DNA of 64,000 bases from Sinosporangium siamense (GTDB taxonomy: Bacteria > Actinomycetota > Actinomycetes > Streptosporangiales > Streptosporangiaceae), in NCBI RefSeq assembly GCF_016863435.1, contig NZ_BOOW01000035.1, positions 113,931 to 177,930 of the forward strand, written 5' to 3'. This document shows positions 1 through 5,949 of the stretch, in pieces. A program made the position numbers and the translations under genes. Position 1 is the stretch's first letter; each line of letters begins with the position of its first letter. The notes under the pieces are model-generated. The model was not told where the DNA came from and ran no database searches. It worked only from the letters and a program-made list of their open reading frames with translations.

Positions 1-1098
1 GGTCTCGCCCAGCACTGGCACCCCGGCACCGAACATATACATCGCTCCTTCAGAGAACCCGTCAAGGCCGAGCGCCTCGTCGAGCTCCTCGTCCCGGAAC
101 GCGGCACTCTGCCAGGCGCCCAATCCGACAGCGGTCGACGTCAACACAAAGGTCTGTCCCAGATGCCCGGCCGACAGCAACGTAACCCGCAACGCCCGCG
201 AATGCCGGTACTTATACATAGTCCGCTCGAAAACCACAGTTACAAAGCAGACGAAAGCCGAGGGTGTGCACATCTCCGACTCATAGGTGAGCCGGTGCAG
301 CCGCGCCCGGTCGAAATCCGCGTCGACGAGTTCCAGCGCGTGCACCTCGGCGTTGTAGTGGTAGAGCCCCGGCGGCACGTCTTGAACGTCGAGCACCGCG
401 ACATAGCCCTCCAACTCGTGCCGGGCTCCTCCGCACGGACTGGTTCGCAGCATCAACGTGCCGAGATCACCGGCGTCGTACAACTGCATCGGGGCGAACG
501 TGTAAAACAGCGTCGTCGACAACTGCGCCAGGCTCACGGCCTCACCGGTGAAGACGCGGTGTGTCCGCCGCCGCGTCAGCACATCCCCGAAGGTGTCCCC
601 GAGCGGCAGGAACGCGCGCGGCAGATAGACGCGCGGTGCGTCGGGATAGGACTTGAAGATGGGCGGCGGAGTTCCACCGGTCTGCCGCACCCAGCGCGCG
701 TCCGAGCGGCGCTGCTCCAGGCTGTCGCCGGTATAGATCGTGTTGCGGGTGCCGAAATGGAAGAAGCGCGCCTCCTCCCCCCAGTCGCGCCACGCTTCCA
801 GGAAGCGCTCTTCCCGCGACTCGCCCTGCCGGTCGATCAGCAATCCGGCTTCGGCGAGCGACAGGACGGCCTCCCGCACCGACTCCGCGTCGAACTCACC
901 AAGAGAGGCGGCGACCTTCTCCACCGTCGACCAGTCCGTGAAGTGCTCCAGAAGTTCCACCGCCTGCGGGTCCACGGCCACCGCGTTTTCGGCCTCGGTG
1001 TCGGTGGAGCGGCGCTCCAGGTAGTTCTCGGCCGTCAACTCTCCGTCGTGCCAATAGATCACCAATGTTCGCGCCCGCCGGAACTCCGTCTGCGTCAC
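1..1098 (-). CDS. SagB-type (nitroreductase-like) FMN dehydrogenase, 3' end outside window
   Basis: The frame is open from a GTG at 1098 to base 1 (366 codons) and continues off the window. The start has GGGAGGAGC 4 nt upstream. Residues about 40-100 look like a small winged-helix or PqqD-like module (VDPQAVELLEHFTDWSTVEK, then AVLSLAEAGLLID). The rest is a SagB/ThcOx nitroreductase fold with its hallmarks: RRRTHRVFTGEAVSL, LRTSPCGGARHELEGYV and GLYHYN. In known families SagB enzymes use FMN to oxidise azolines to azoles in thiazole/oxazole peptides, and relatives act in other peptide-derived pathways. The next gene upstream on the same strand encodes a 24-residue basic peptide, so this may be the first tailoring gene of a RiPP locus that continues to the left. 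No cyclodehydratase or leader-binding partner is visible inside the window. Family assignment is firm; substrate is unknown. Confidence 0.85.
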   Translation of the reverse strand, partial: MTQTEFRRARTLVIYWHDGELTAENYLERRSTDTEAENAVAVDPQAVELLEHFTDWSTVEKVAASLGEFDAESVREAVLSLAEAGLLIDRQGESREERFLEAWRDWGEEARFFHFGTRNTIYTGDSLEQRRSDARWVRQTGGTPPPIFKSYPDAPRVYLPRAFLPLGDTFGDVLTRRRTHRVFTGEAVSLAQLSTTLFYTFAPMQLYDAGDLGTLMLRTSPCGGARHELEGYVAVLDVQDVPPGLYHYNAEVHALELVDADFDRARLHRLTYESEMCTPSAFVCFVTVVFERTMYKYRHSRALRVTLLSAGHLGQTFVLTSTAVGLGAWQSAAFRDEELDEALGLDGFSEGAMYMFGAGVPVLGET

Positions 1099-1144
1099 GC
1101 AAGCTCCTCCCGCTCTCATCGTGCAAGGGCAACCCGACCCGACC

Positions 1145-1173
1145 GGTCGCCGCCGGAGGCTCCGGCGGCGACC
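1145..1173 (-). terminator. Perfect 13-bp hairpin between peptide gene and SagB gene
   Basis: Arms 1145-1157 and 1161-1173 are exact reverse complements (GGTCGCCGCCGGA / TCCGGCGGCGACC) with a 3-nt loop. No U-run follows on the minus strand. It sits between the stop of the short peptide gene and the start of the SagB-type gene. It therefore probably acts as an attenuator or mRNA-stabilising stem that lowers read-through, as is common after RiPP precursor genes. Confidence 0.7.
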
Positions 1174-1195
1174 GTCTTCAACCCGCCTGGATCTG

Positions 1196-1270
1196 TCAGC
1201 CGTGGTTGTTCAGTAGCCGGCTGCGGGTCTTCTTCCGACGGACGACAATCTTGAGCGGCTTCTTGACCAT
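1196..1270 (-). CDS. 24-residue highly basic peptide, candidate RiPP precursor or scaffold peptide
   Basis: ATG at 1270, TGA at 1196. The start is preceded by GAGAGGAGG with 6 nt spacing, one of the best ribosome binding sites in the window, which argues that this tiny frame is translated. The peptide begins MVKKPLKIVVRRKK and ends LLNNHG; 10 of 24 residues are Lys or Arg. It has no Cys, one Thr and one Ser. A hairpin follows, then the SagB-type flavoenzyme gene. Position, strong RBS and hairpin are typical of RiPP precursor genes, but the lack of Cys makes classic multi-azole formation unlikely. An alternative is a scaffold peptide of the PEARL type, to which amino acids are added at the C-terminus, or simply a small nucleic-acid-binding peptide. 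A longer in-frame start at 1423 exists but has no comparable RBS. Function unproven. Confidence 0.6.
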   Translation of the reverse strand: MVKKPLKIVVRRKKTRSRLLNNHG

Positions 1271-1334
1271 GGAAGCCTCCTCTCCCGGAAGCGACTGGAT
1301 CGACTTCCGGTCGTAGCCAGCGGATGTTTGATTA

Positions 1335-1361
1335 GTCGGCCGACTGGGCGCCCTAGTTCCC
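1335..1361 (-). promoter_or_regulatory. Possible ECF-type promoter for the short peptide gene
   Basis: Reading the minus strand, GGGAAC (1361-1356) is followed after 16 nt by CCGAC (1339-1335). This resembles the GGAAC / CGTC-like layout of many ECF sigma promoters. It would give a leader of roughly 60 nt before the ATG at 1270. An ECF sigma gene lies just upstream, making autogenous control of this locus conceivable. Based on motif resemblance only. Confidence 0.25.
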
Positions 1362-1415
1362 ATAGATCGTGGCCTTTTTATGGATTGAGCCAGATATGCG
1401 GAAATTCGCGCCTTA

Positions 1416-1496
1416 GGCGGCACGGTCGTTTAGGCGGCACGGTCGTTTAGGCGGCACGGTCGTTTAGGCGGCACGGTCGTTTAGGCGGCACGGTCG
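1416..1496. repeat. 17-bp tandem array (about 5 copies) at the 3' end of the sigma factor gene
   Basis: The core GGCGGCACGGTCG recurs exactly at 1416, 1433, 1450, 1467 and 1484, with intervening TTTA, so the period is 17 bp. The rightmost copy contains the last codons and TAA stop of the ECF sigma gene (…DRAA stop); the other copies lie just downstream of it. The array looks like slipped-strand duplication of the gene end. There are no unique spacers, so it is not a CRISPR array. Confidence 0.9.
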
Positions 1497-2059
1497 GCCG
1501 CCAGCAGGGAGGAGATGAGTTGGCTGCGGGCCCGCGCCACCCGGGAGCGCACCGTGCCGATCGGGCAGCCGAGCAGCACAGCGGCCTCGGCATAGGACAC
1601 TCCTGCCACCTGGGTGAGCAGGAACGCCTCACGCCGCTCGCGCGGGACATCGGCCAGCAACTCGGTCAGCGCGATTCCGTCCTCCATTCCGGGTAATCCG
1701 CGCGGGCGACGCCCTTCGGCGGCGGCCTGCCAATCGGAAAGGCCGGCGACGACAGGCCGCGTGGCAGCCGCGCGGAAGCGGTCCACGACCACGCGGCGCG
1801 CGATGGAGATCAACCATGTGCGGGCTGAGGACGTCCCATTGAACCTGGGCAGACTTCCCAGAACTCGCAGGAACGTCTCCTGGGTGAGGTCGTCGGCGGA
1901 TTGGTCATCAGTCAGATGGGCTACGAAGCGTCGTACATCTACATAAGCGGCCTGGACGAAGGCTGTCGTGTGCGCATCCGCGCCATCACGGGCGTGGAGC
2001 GCCAGCGCCGTAAGCCGTTCGTCGTCGACGGCTCGCCAGCCACCATGGGCGGCAGTCAT
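1481..2059 (-). CDS. ECF RNA polymerase sigma factor
   Basis: 192 residues from the ATG at 2059, chosen because AAGAGGTG sits 6 nt upstream; a GTG at 2068 overlaps that RBS. Region 2 spans about residues 30-95 with the core-binding DDLTQETFLRVLGSLPRF stretch and the -10-recognising ARTWLISIARRVVVDRFR helix. Region 4 spans about residues 125-185 with LLTQVAGVSYAEAAVLLGC and GTVRSRVARARSQL, the -35 recognition helix-turn-helix. There is no extra C-terminal domain, and no anti-sigma gene lies next to it. The nearest genes on the same strand are a membrane protein upstream (which could act as a partner, though it lacks an obvious anti-sigma domain) and the short-peptide/SagB pair downstream. The 3' end is duplicated in a 17-bp tandem array. 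Confidence 0.9.
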   Translation of the reverse strand: MTAAHGGWRAVDDERLTALALHARDGADAHTTAFVQAAYVDVRRFVAHLTDDQSADDLTQETFLRVLGSLPRFNGTSSARTWLISIARRVVVDRFRAAATRPVVAGLSDWQAAAEGRRPRGLPGMEDGIALTELLADVPRERREAFLLTQVAGVSYAEAAVLLGCPIGTVRSRVARARSQLISSLLAADRAA

Positions 2060-2517
2060 GCTGATCACCTCTTGGTCGGCGGAAAGACAGTGCTGGGACA
2101 GGTCAGAGCCACCTGGCCATGGACCGGGACAGCCGCATATCAGCGCATGGACAAGCGGCGCCGCGAGCGGGACAACCGCCAGGTCCGCGTGACACTTCGC
2201 CGAGCGCCGTGCGTGGTGGGCATCCGGCGACGGCTCCGAGTGCCGGCCACCGGCCGGACGGGCAGGGGATGGGCTGGGCTATGGCTCGATCGGATCGACA
2301 TGGCACGCCCCGCCGTACGGGGCAGGTGATGTGCTCTTGAGACGAGCAGGTCCAAGCGCGGCGCGAACGGGCCCCCGGCCGCGGGCACGCGTCAAACACG
2401 GCCGGCGGCCGACGAAGCCACGAGGTCTCCGGGCACGCCGGGCAGGACTGCTTGACGAGCGAGTCGCGGGCCGAAGGTGTGGCGTCGGAAGCCGGTGCCG
2501 CGCGACAGGACCGGCCG
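2060..2517. other. Intergenic region without a supportable gene
   Basis: About 460 bases between the membrane protein stop and the sigma factor start. The open frames here are GC-rich, overlap each other on both strands and show no recognisable domain or good RBS. It presumably carries the sigma factor promoter, which I cannot place with confidence. A small stem (ACCGGC/GCCGGT) sits at the end of the membrane protein gene. Confidence 0.5.
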
Positions 2518-3069
2518 TCAGCCGGTGTGCGTCACCACCGGAGGACCGCGCCGGTGAATGGCCGATACGATCACGCGCAGAATGGGCGACTCCAGCACTT
2601 CCGGAGGCGCGGCATATCGCGGCGCTGCGACGCCGGGGGGTACGGCGAGCGGCCAAAGCCATAGGGCGAGCGTGGGTCCGCCCCACAGCCGGAGCATGAG
2701 CCCGAGGGCGCTCTCCCCGCGGTAGAGCCACCATCCGGTCAGCACGGCCACGACGAGGTGGACGGCCGCCATGCCTAGGCCCGATCCCCGATGTGCGCCG
2801 TGGAACTCCGGCAGCGGCGAGGCCCAGCCGAACATCTGGTGCAGCAGAGTTTGCACGCCGACCGAAGCCGCCAGCACGGTCCTCGGCCCACGTTCACGTC
2901 CCGTGAGCGCGTAAGCAAAGATCAGCGCACCGAGGAACCCCAGTCCGAGCGCGGCCGGCACCACCGCGCCGCCACCCGCCAAAGCATGACCCGCGGCCGA
3001 CACCGTTGCGCACACCACCGCGAACACGCCGGCTCGCGTCAGACGCAGGGGCCGGCCGCCGGGGGTCAC
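2518..3069 (-). CDS. Small integral membrane protein of unknown function
   Basis: 183 residues from a GTG at 3069. The sequence has about five hydrophobic segments: around residues 12-33 (AGVFAVVCATVSAAGHAL), 36-55, 65-80, 98-116 (MAAVHLVVAVLTGWWLY) and 125-145 (LRLWGGPTLALWLWPLAV). Arg/His-rich loops lie between them, and a cytoplasmic-looking tail ends VVTHTG. I recognise no catalytic motif or transporter family. It is co-directional with the downstream ECF sigma gene but separated from it by about 460 bases, so an operon is doubtful. The RBS is weak. Membrane location is well supported; function is not. Confidence 0.65.
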   Translation of the reverse strand: MTPGGRPLRLTRAGVFAVVCATVSAAGHALAGGGAVVPAALGLGFLGALIFAYALTGRERGPRTVLAASVGVQTLLHQMFGWASPLPEFHGAHRGSGLGMAAVHLVVAVLTGWWLYRGESALGLMLRLWGGPTLALWLWPLAVPPGVAAPRYAAPPEVLESPILRVIVSAIHRRGPPVVTHTG

Positions 3070-3124
3070 GATCGGTATCGTCTCAGCCGCCCGGTCTCTT
3101 GGGAAGAAGGTCTGAAGCCGCTGA

Positions 3125-3197
3125 TTCCGAATAGCTCAGCGGAGGAGCGCTTCGTTCACACCGAAGAGGTCCCCCGTTCGATCCCGTCATCGCCCCC
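3125..3197 (+). pseudogene. Decayed tRNA-Val (CAC anticodon)
   Basis: The tRNA core is recognisable: T8-A9 and D-stem GCTC (3134-3137) with GAGC (3145-3148), an intact 5-bp anticodon stem CTTCG (3150-3154) / CGAAG (3162-3166) with loop TTCACAC and anticodon CAC at 3157-3159, and the T-loop TTCGATC. The acceptor stem is largely mispaired (only 3 of 7 pairs, with 5' end TTCCGAA) and the T-stem keeps only 2 of 5 pairs. This is a tRNA-Val remnant rather than a working gene. Such remnants are often left by integration of mobile elements or by duplication. No integrase gene is seen nearby. Confidence 0.7.
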
Positions 3198-3210
3198 CTC
3201 TTTGACAGCT

Positions 3211-3684
3211 TCAGTCCGTCCCCGGCGAGTGGCGTCGGGTGCCGCGGCGGTGGGAGTCGAGGATCATGAGGGTTTTGGTGCCGATGATGTGGCCGCTGCG
3301 GCGCATCTTGTCGATGACTTCCTTGAGGTGCTGGACGCCGGCGACGCGGACGCGGACGAGGGCATCGGGGTCGCCGGCGACGGTGAAGACCTCGACGACC
3401 TCGGGGAGGTCGATCACGGTGCCGGTGATGGATTCGACGTTGGTGTCGCCGGCGAAGCGGAGTTCGGTGAAGGCTTCGATGCTGTCGCCGAGGCGGCTGT
3501 GGTCGAGGATGGCGGTGTAGCCGGCGATCACGCCGGCTCGTTCGAGCCGGTCGATGCGGCGTTTCACGGGTGCGGGCGACAGGTTCACCTCTTCGGCGAT
3601 GTTGAGGATGCTTCGCCGTCCGTCCTGGACCAGGAGGTCGAGGATCTTGCGGTCCACGCTGTCGAGTTCCACCGAATCGTTCAC
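3211..3684 (-). CDS. Lrp/AsnC family transcriptional regulator
   Basis: 157 residues, GTG start at 3684. The N-terminal winged helix-turn-helix covers about residues 8-58 (LDSVDRKILDLLVQDGRRSI, then LSPAPVKRRIDRLERAGVI). The C-terminal RAM ligand-sensing domain covers about 65-140 (VEVFTVAGDPDALVRVRVAG, then LKEVIDKM). It diverges from the 2-oxoacid dehydrogenase operon across 166 bases, the arrangement of the bkdR-bkd locus of streptomycetes. It therefore probably controls that operon in response to branched-chain amino acids or their keto acids. The gene looks leaderless: a TTGATG-N17-TACCCT promoter ends 6 nt before the GTG and no Shine-Dalgarno is visible. Family is certain; target is inferred from context. 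Confidence 0.92.
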   Translation of the reverse strand: MNDSVELDSVDRKILDLLVQDGRRSILNIAEEVNLSPAPVKRRIDRLERAGVIAGYTAILDHSRLGDSIEAFTELRFAGDTNVESITGTVIDLPEVVEVFTVAGDPDALVRVRVAGVQHLKEVIDKMRRSGHIIGTKTLMILDSHRRGTRRHSPGTD

Positions 3685-3690
3685 CCAGGC

Positions 3691-3719
3691 AGGGTATGTC
3701 CCGCGCTTGATTTCATCAA
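3691..3719 (-). promoter_or_regulatory. Predicted leaderless promoter of the Lrp-type gene
   Basis: On the minus strand, TTGATG (3719-3714), a 17-nt spacer, TACCCT (3696-3691) and 6 nt lead directly to the GTG at 3684. The spacing puts transcription start at or within a base of the start codon, which fits a leaderless mRNA and explains the missing RBS. Confidence 0.55.
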
Positions 3720-3720
3720 C

Positions 3721-3784
3721 ATTGCCCCCTCCAACGTCTCATAGTTTGCGCCGTGGGCAATCTCTGAGCTATTTGATTGCGCGG
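3721..3784. promoter_or_regulatory. Candidate Lrp operator region upstream of the bkd-type operon
   Basis: The divergent intergenic region holds an inverted pair ATTGCCC (3721-3727) / GGGCAAT (3755-3761), plus two related TTGCGC elements (about 3746-3751 and 3777-3782). Dyad elements of this size in the space between an Lrp gene and its target operon are typical operators. TTGCGC-N17-CTATTT could also serve as a weak promoter for the operon. Motif inspection only. Confidence 0.3.
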
Positions 3785-3850
3785 CTAGGGGGTTTGGAGT
3801 GAAATGCTCCACGACGGATGTCCTCCCCCACCTTGAAGTGAGACTCCCCT

Positions 3851-4966
3851 ATGCCCGACATGCCTGGCGAGGAGCTGCCGTTGCAGCTGCTCGATCCGTC
3901 CGGTGCGCTGCGTGCCGACGACCGATTGCCGCTCGATCTCTCGACCGTCGACCTCCCCGGGCTCTACCGCGACATGGTGCTCAGCCGGCGGATCGACACC
4001 GAGGCCATCGCCTTGCAGCGTCAGGGTGAGCTCGGCCTGTGGCCGTCGATGTCCGGGCAGGAGGGGGCTCAAGTGGGGGCGGGCCGTGCGCTGCGGGAGC
4101 AGGACATGACCTTCCCGAGCTATCGGGAGCACGCGGTCGCGTGGTGCCGGGGCGTGGAGCCGACGAGTCTGCTCGGGTTGTTCCGGGGCACGACGCTCGG
4201 CGGCTGGCGGGCCGAGGACAACAACTTCAACCTCTACACGCTGGTGATCGGCGCGCAGACGCTGCACGCGACGGGCTACGCGATGGGCATTGTGCGCGAC
4301 AACCTGGTCGGCAACGGCGACAACGCGCGTGACACGGCGGTGTTGTGTTTTCACGGCGACGGGGCGCTCAGCGAGGGTGAGACGAACGAGGCATATGTGT
4401 GGGCCGCCACGCAGAACCTGCCGATCGTGTTCTTCTGCCAGAACAACCAGTGGGCGATCTCGGCGCCCTACTCCACCCAGAGCCGCGTGCCCGCGGCCCG
4501 GCGGGCGGACGGTTTCGGTTTTCCCGGGGTGCGGGTCGACGGCAACGACGTGCTGGCCTGCCTGGCCGCCACGCGCCAGGCGCTGGACGCGGCGCGGCGC
4601 GGGGACGGGCCGACGCTGATCGAGGCGTATACCTATCGGCTCAACCCGCACACGACGTCCGACGACGCCGGGCGATACCGTTCGCCGGCCGAGGACGAGG
4701 TGTGGCGCGAACGCGATCCGATCACCCGGTTGCGCCTCCACCTGGAGAGCACCGGCGCCGTCTCCGAGACCTTCTTCACCGATCTCGACGACGACGCCCA
4801 GCGTCTCGCCGAACGGATGCGTGCCGGTTGCCGGGCCTTGCCGGACCCCGACCCCGATTCACCGTTCCTCCACACCTATGCGGAGATGCCCGACACGCTG
4901 CGCGCCCAGCTCGCCGAGCACCGTGACTTCATCGCCTCGCTCGACGCCCAGGAGGTGCCCGCATGA
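3851..4966 (+). CDS. bkdA: 2-oxoacid dehydrogenase E1 component, alpha subunit (branched-chain or pyruvate type)
   Basis: 371 residues. The thiamine diphosphate-binding E1-alpha fold is clear: LYRDMVLSRRIDTEAIALQRQG near the N-terminus, the FPSYREHAVAWCRGV segment, and the TPP/Mg motif starting GDGALSEGETNEAYVWAA and ending near FFCQNNQWAIS at about residues 165-200. E1 decarboxylates a 2-oxo acid and transfers the acyl group to lipoyl-E2. The gene overlaps the E1-beta gene by 4 bases and an E2 gene follows. The divergent Lrp-type regulator and lack of an E3 gene suggest branched-chain keto acid dehydrogenase, which would supply branched acyl-CoA and propionyl-CoA, useful for polyketide building blocks. 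A pyruvate dehydrogenase cannot be excluded by sequence alone. A second ATG lies three codons into the gene. Confidence 0.88.
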   Translation: MPDMPGEELPLQLLDPSGALRADDRLPLDLSTVDLPGLYRDMVLSRRIDTEAIALQRQGELGLWPSMSGQEGAQVGAGRALREQDMTFPSYREHAVAWCRGVEPTSLLGLFRGTTLGGWRAEDNNFNLYTLVIGAQTLHATGYAMGIVRDNLVGNGDNARDTAVLCFHGDGALSEGETNEAYVWAATQNLPIVFFCQNNQWAISAPYSTQSRVPAARRADGFGFPGVRVDGNDVLACLAATRQALDAARRGDGPTLIEAYTYRLNPHTTSDDAGRYRSPAEDEVWRERDPITRLRLHLESTGAVSETFFTDLDDDAQRLAERMRAGCRALPDPDPDSPFLHTYAEMPDTLRAQLAEHRDFIASLDAQEVPA

Positions 4967-5934
4967 TCACGACGCTCGCCAAGGCGATCAACGAGGGGCT
5001 GCGCGACGCCATGCGCCGCGACGACAAGGTCATGCTGCTCGGTCAGGACATCGGGCAGCTCGGGGGCGTGTTCCGGGTCACCGACGGGTTGCGCAAGGAG
5101 TTCGGCGAGTTACGGGTCATGGACGCGCCGCTGGGCGAGGCCGGCATCGTGGGGACGGCGATCGGGCTGGCCATGCGTGGTTATCGTCCGGTGTGCGAGA
5201 TCCAGTTCGACGGGTTCGTGTTCCCCGGCGTCAACCAGATGATCACTCAGCTCGCGAAATATCGCCACCGGTCCGGCGGGGAGATCAGTCTGCCGGTCGT
5301 GATCCGCGTGCCGTACGGCGGAGGCATCGGTGCCATCGAACACCACTCGGAGTCGCCCGAGAGCTATTTCGCGCACACCCCCGGGCTGAAGGTCGTGACC
5401 TGCGCCTCCCCGCAGGACGCCTACCAGATGATCGGCCAGGCCATCGCCTCCGACGACCCGGTGATCTTCCTTGAGCCCAAACGCCGCTACTGGGAGAAGG
5501 GTGACGTCGAGCGCAGCCCCGATCCCGCTCCGCTCCACGCTGCCCGGGTGCTCCGTACCGGCGACGACCTGACCTTGGTGGCCTACGGGCCTTTGGTGAA
5601 GACCGCCCTGGAGTGTGCGGAGGTGGCGGCCGAGGAGGGGCACAGCCTGGAGGTCATCGACCTGCGGTCGCTCGCGCCGCTGGACCTGACGGCGGTGTTC
5701 GCGTCGGTGCGGAGGACCGGGCGGCTCGTGGTGGCCCACGAGGCGTCGCTGAGCCACGGCCTGGGCGCGGAGATCGCGGCACGTGTACAGGACCATGCCT
5801 TTTACTCCCTGGAGGCGCCGGTGATCAGGGTGGCCGGTTATGACACGCCTTATCCGCCGAGCCGGCTGGAGGAGCACTGGCTGCCCGGTGTGGAGCGCAT
5901 TCTCGACGCCGTCGACCGCAGTCTCGCGTACTAG
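4963..5934 (+). CDS. bkdB: 2-oxoacid dehydrogenase E1 component, beta subunit
   Basis: 323 residues; ATGA overlap with E1-alpha implies translational coupling. The transketolase-like pyrimidine domain is seen at about residues 5-180 (INEGLRDAMRRDDKVMLLGQDIG, DAPLGEAGIVGTAIGLAMRG, GGIGAIEHHSESPESYFAHTPG). The C-terminal transketolase domain is at about 195-315 (TLVAYGPLVKTALECAE, LRSLAPLD, RLVVAHEAS). These match the E1-beta subunit that forms the alpha2beta2 heterotetramer with the upstream product. It acts in the cytoplasm in the same complex as the E2 encoded 15 bases downstream. Confidence 0.92.
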   Translation: MITTLAKAINEGLRDAMRRDDKVMLLGQDIGQLGGVFRVTDGLRKEFGELRVMDAPLGEAGIVGTAIGLAMRGYRPVCEIQFDGFVFPGVNQMITQLAKYRHRSGGEISLPVVIRVPYGGGIGAIEHHSESPESYFAHTPGLKVVTCASPQDAYQMIGQAIASDDPVIFLEPKRRYWEKGDVERSPDPAPLHAARVLRTGDDLTLVAYGPLVKTALECAEVAAEEGHSLEVIDLRSLAPLDLTAVFASVRRTGRLVVAHEASLSHGLGAEIAARVQDHAFYSLEAPVIRVAGYDTPYPPSRLEEHWLPGVERILDAVDRSLAY

Positions 5935-5949
5935 AAGGGTTTGCGAAGC

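Noticed and set aside
163..1254. Long plus-strand open frame (363 codons) opposite the SagB-type gene
   Set aside because: Arg/Pro/His-rich composition with no domain; it is antisense to a clearly recognisable flavoenzyme and is a GC-content shadow.
1413..1497. CRISPR array
   Set aside because: Direct tandem 17-bp repeats with no unique spacers and no cas genes.
2060..2517. Small genes in the sigma/membrane-protein intergenic region
   Set aside because: Several overlapping frames on both strands, none with an RBS, domain or plausible composition.
3125..3197. Functional tRNA-Val gene
   Set aside because: Acceptor and T stems are mostly mispaired and the 5' end is wrong; treated as a pseudogene.
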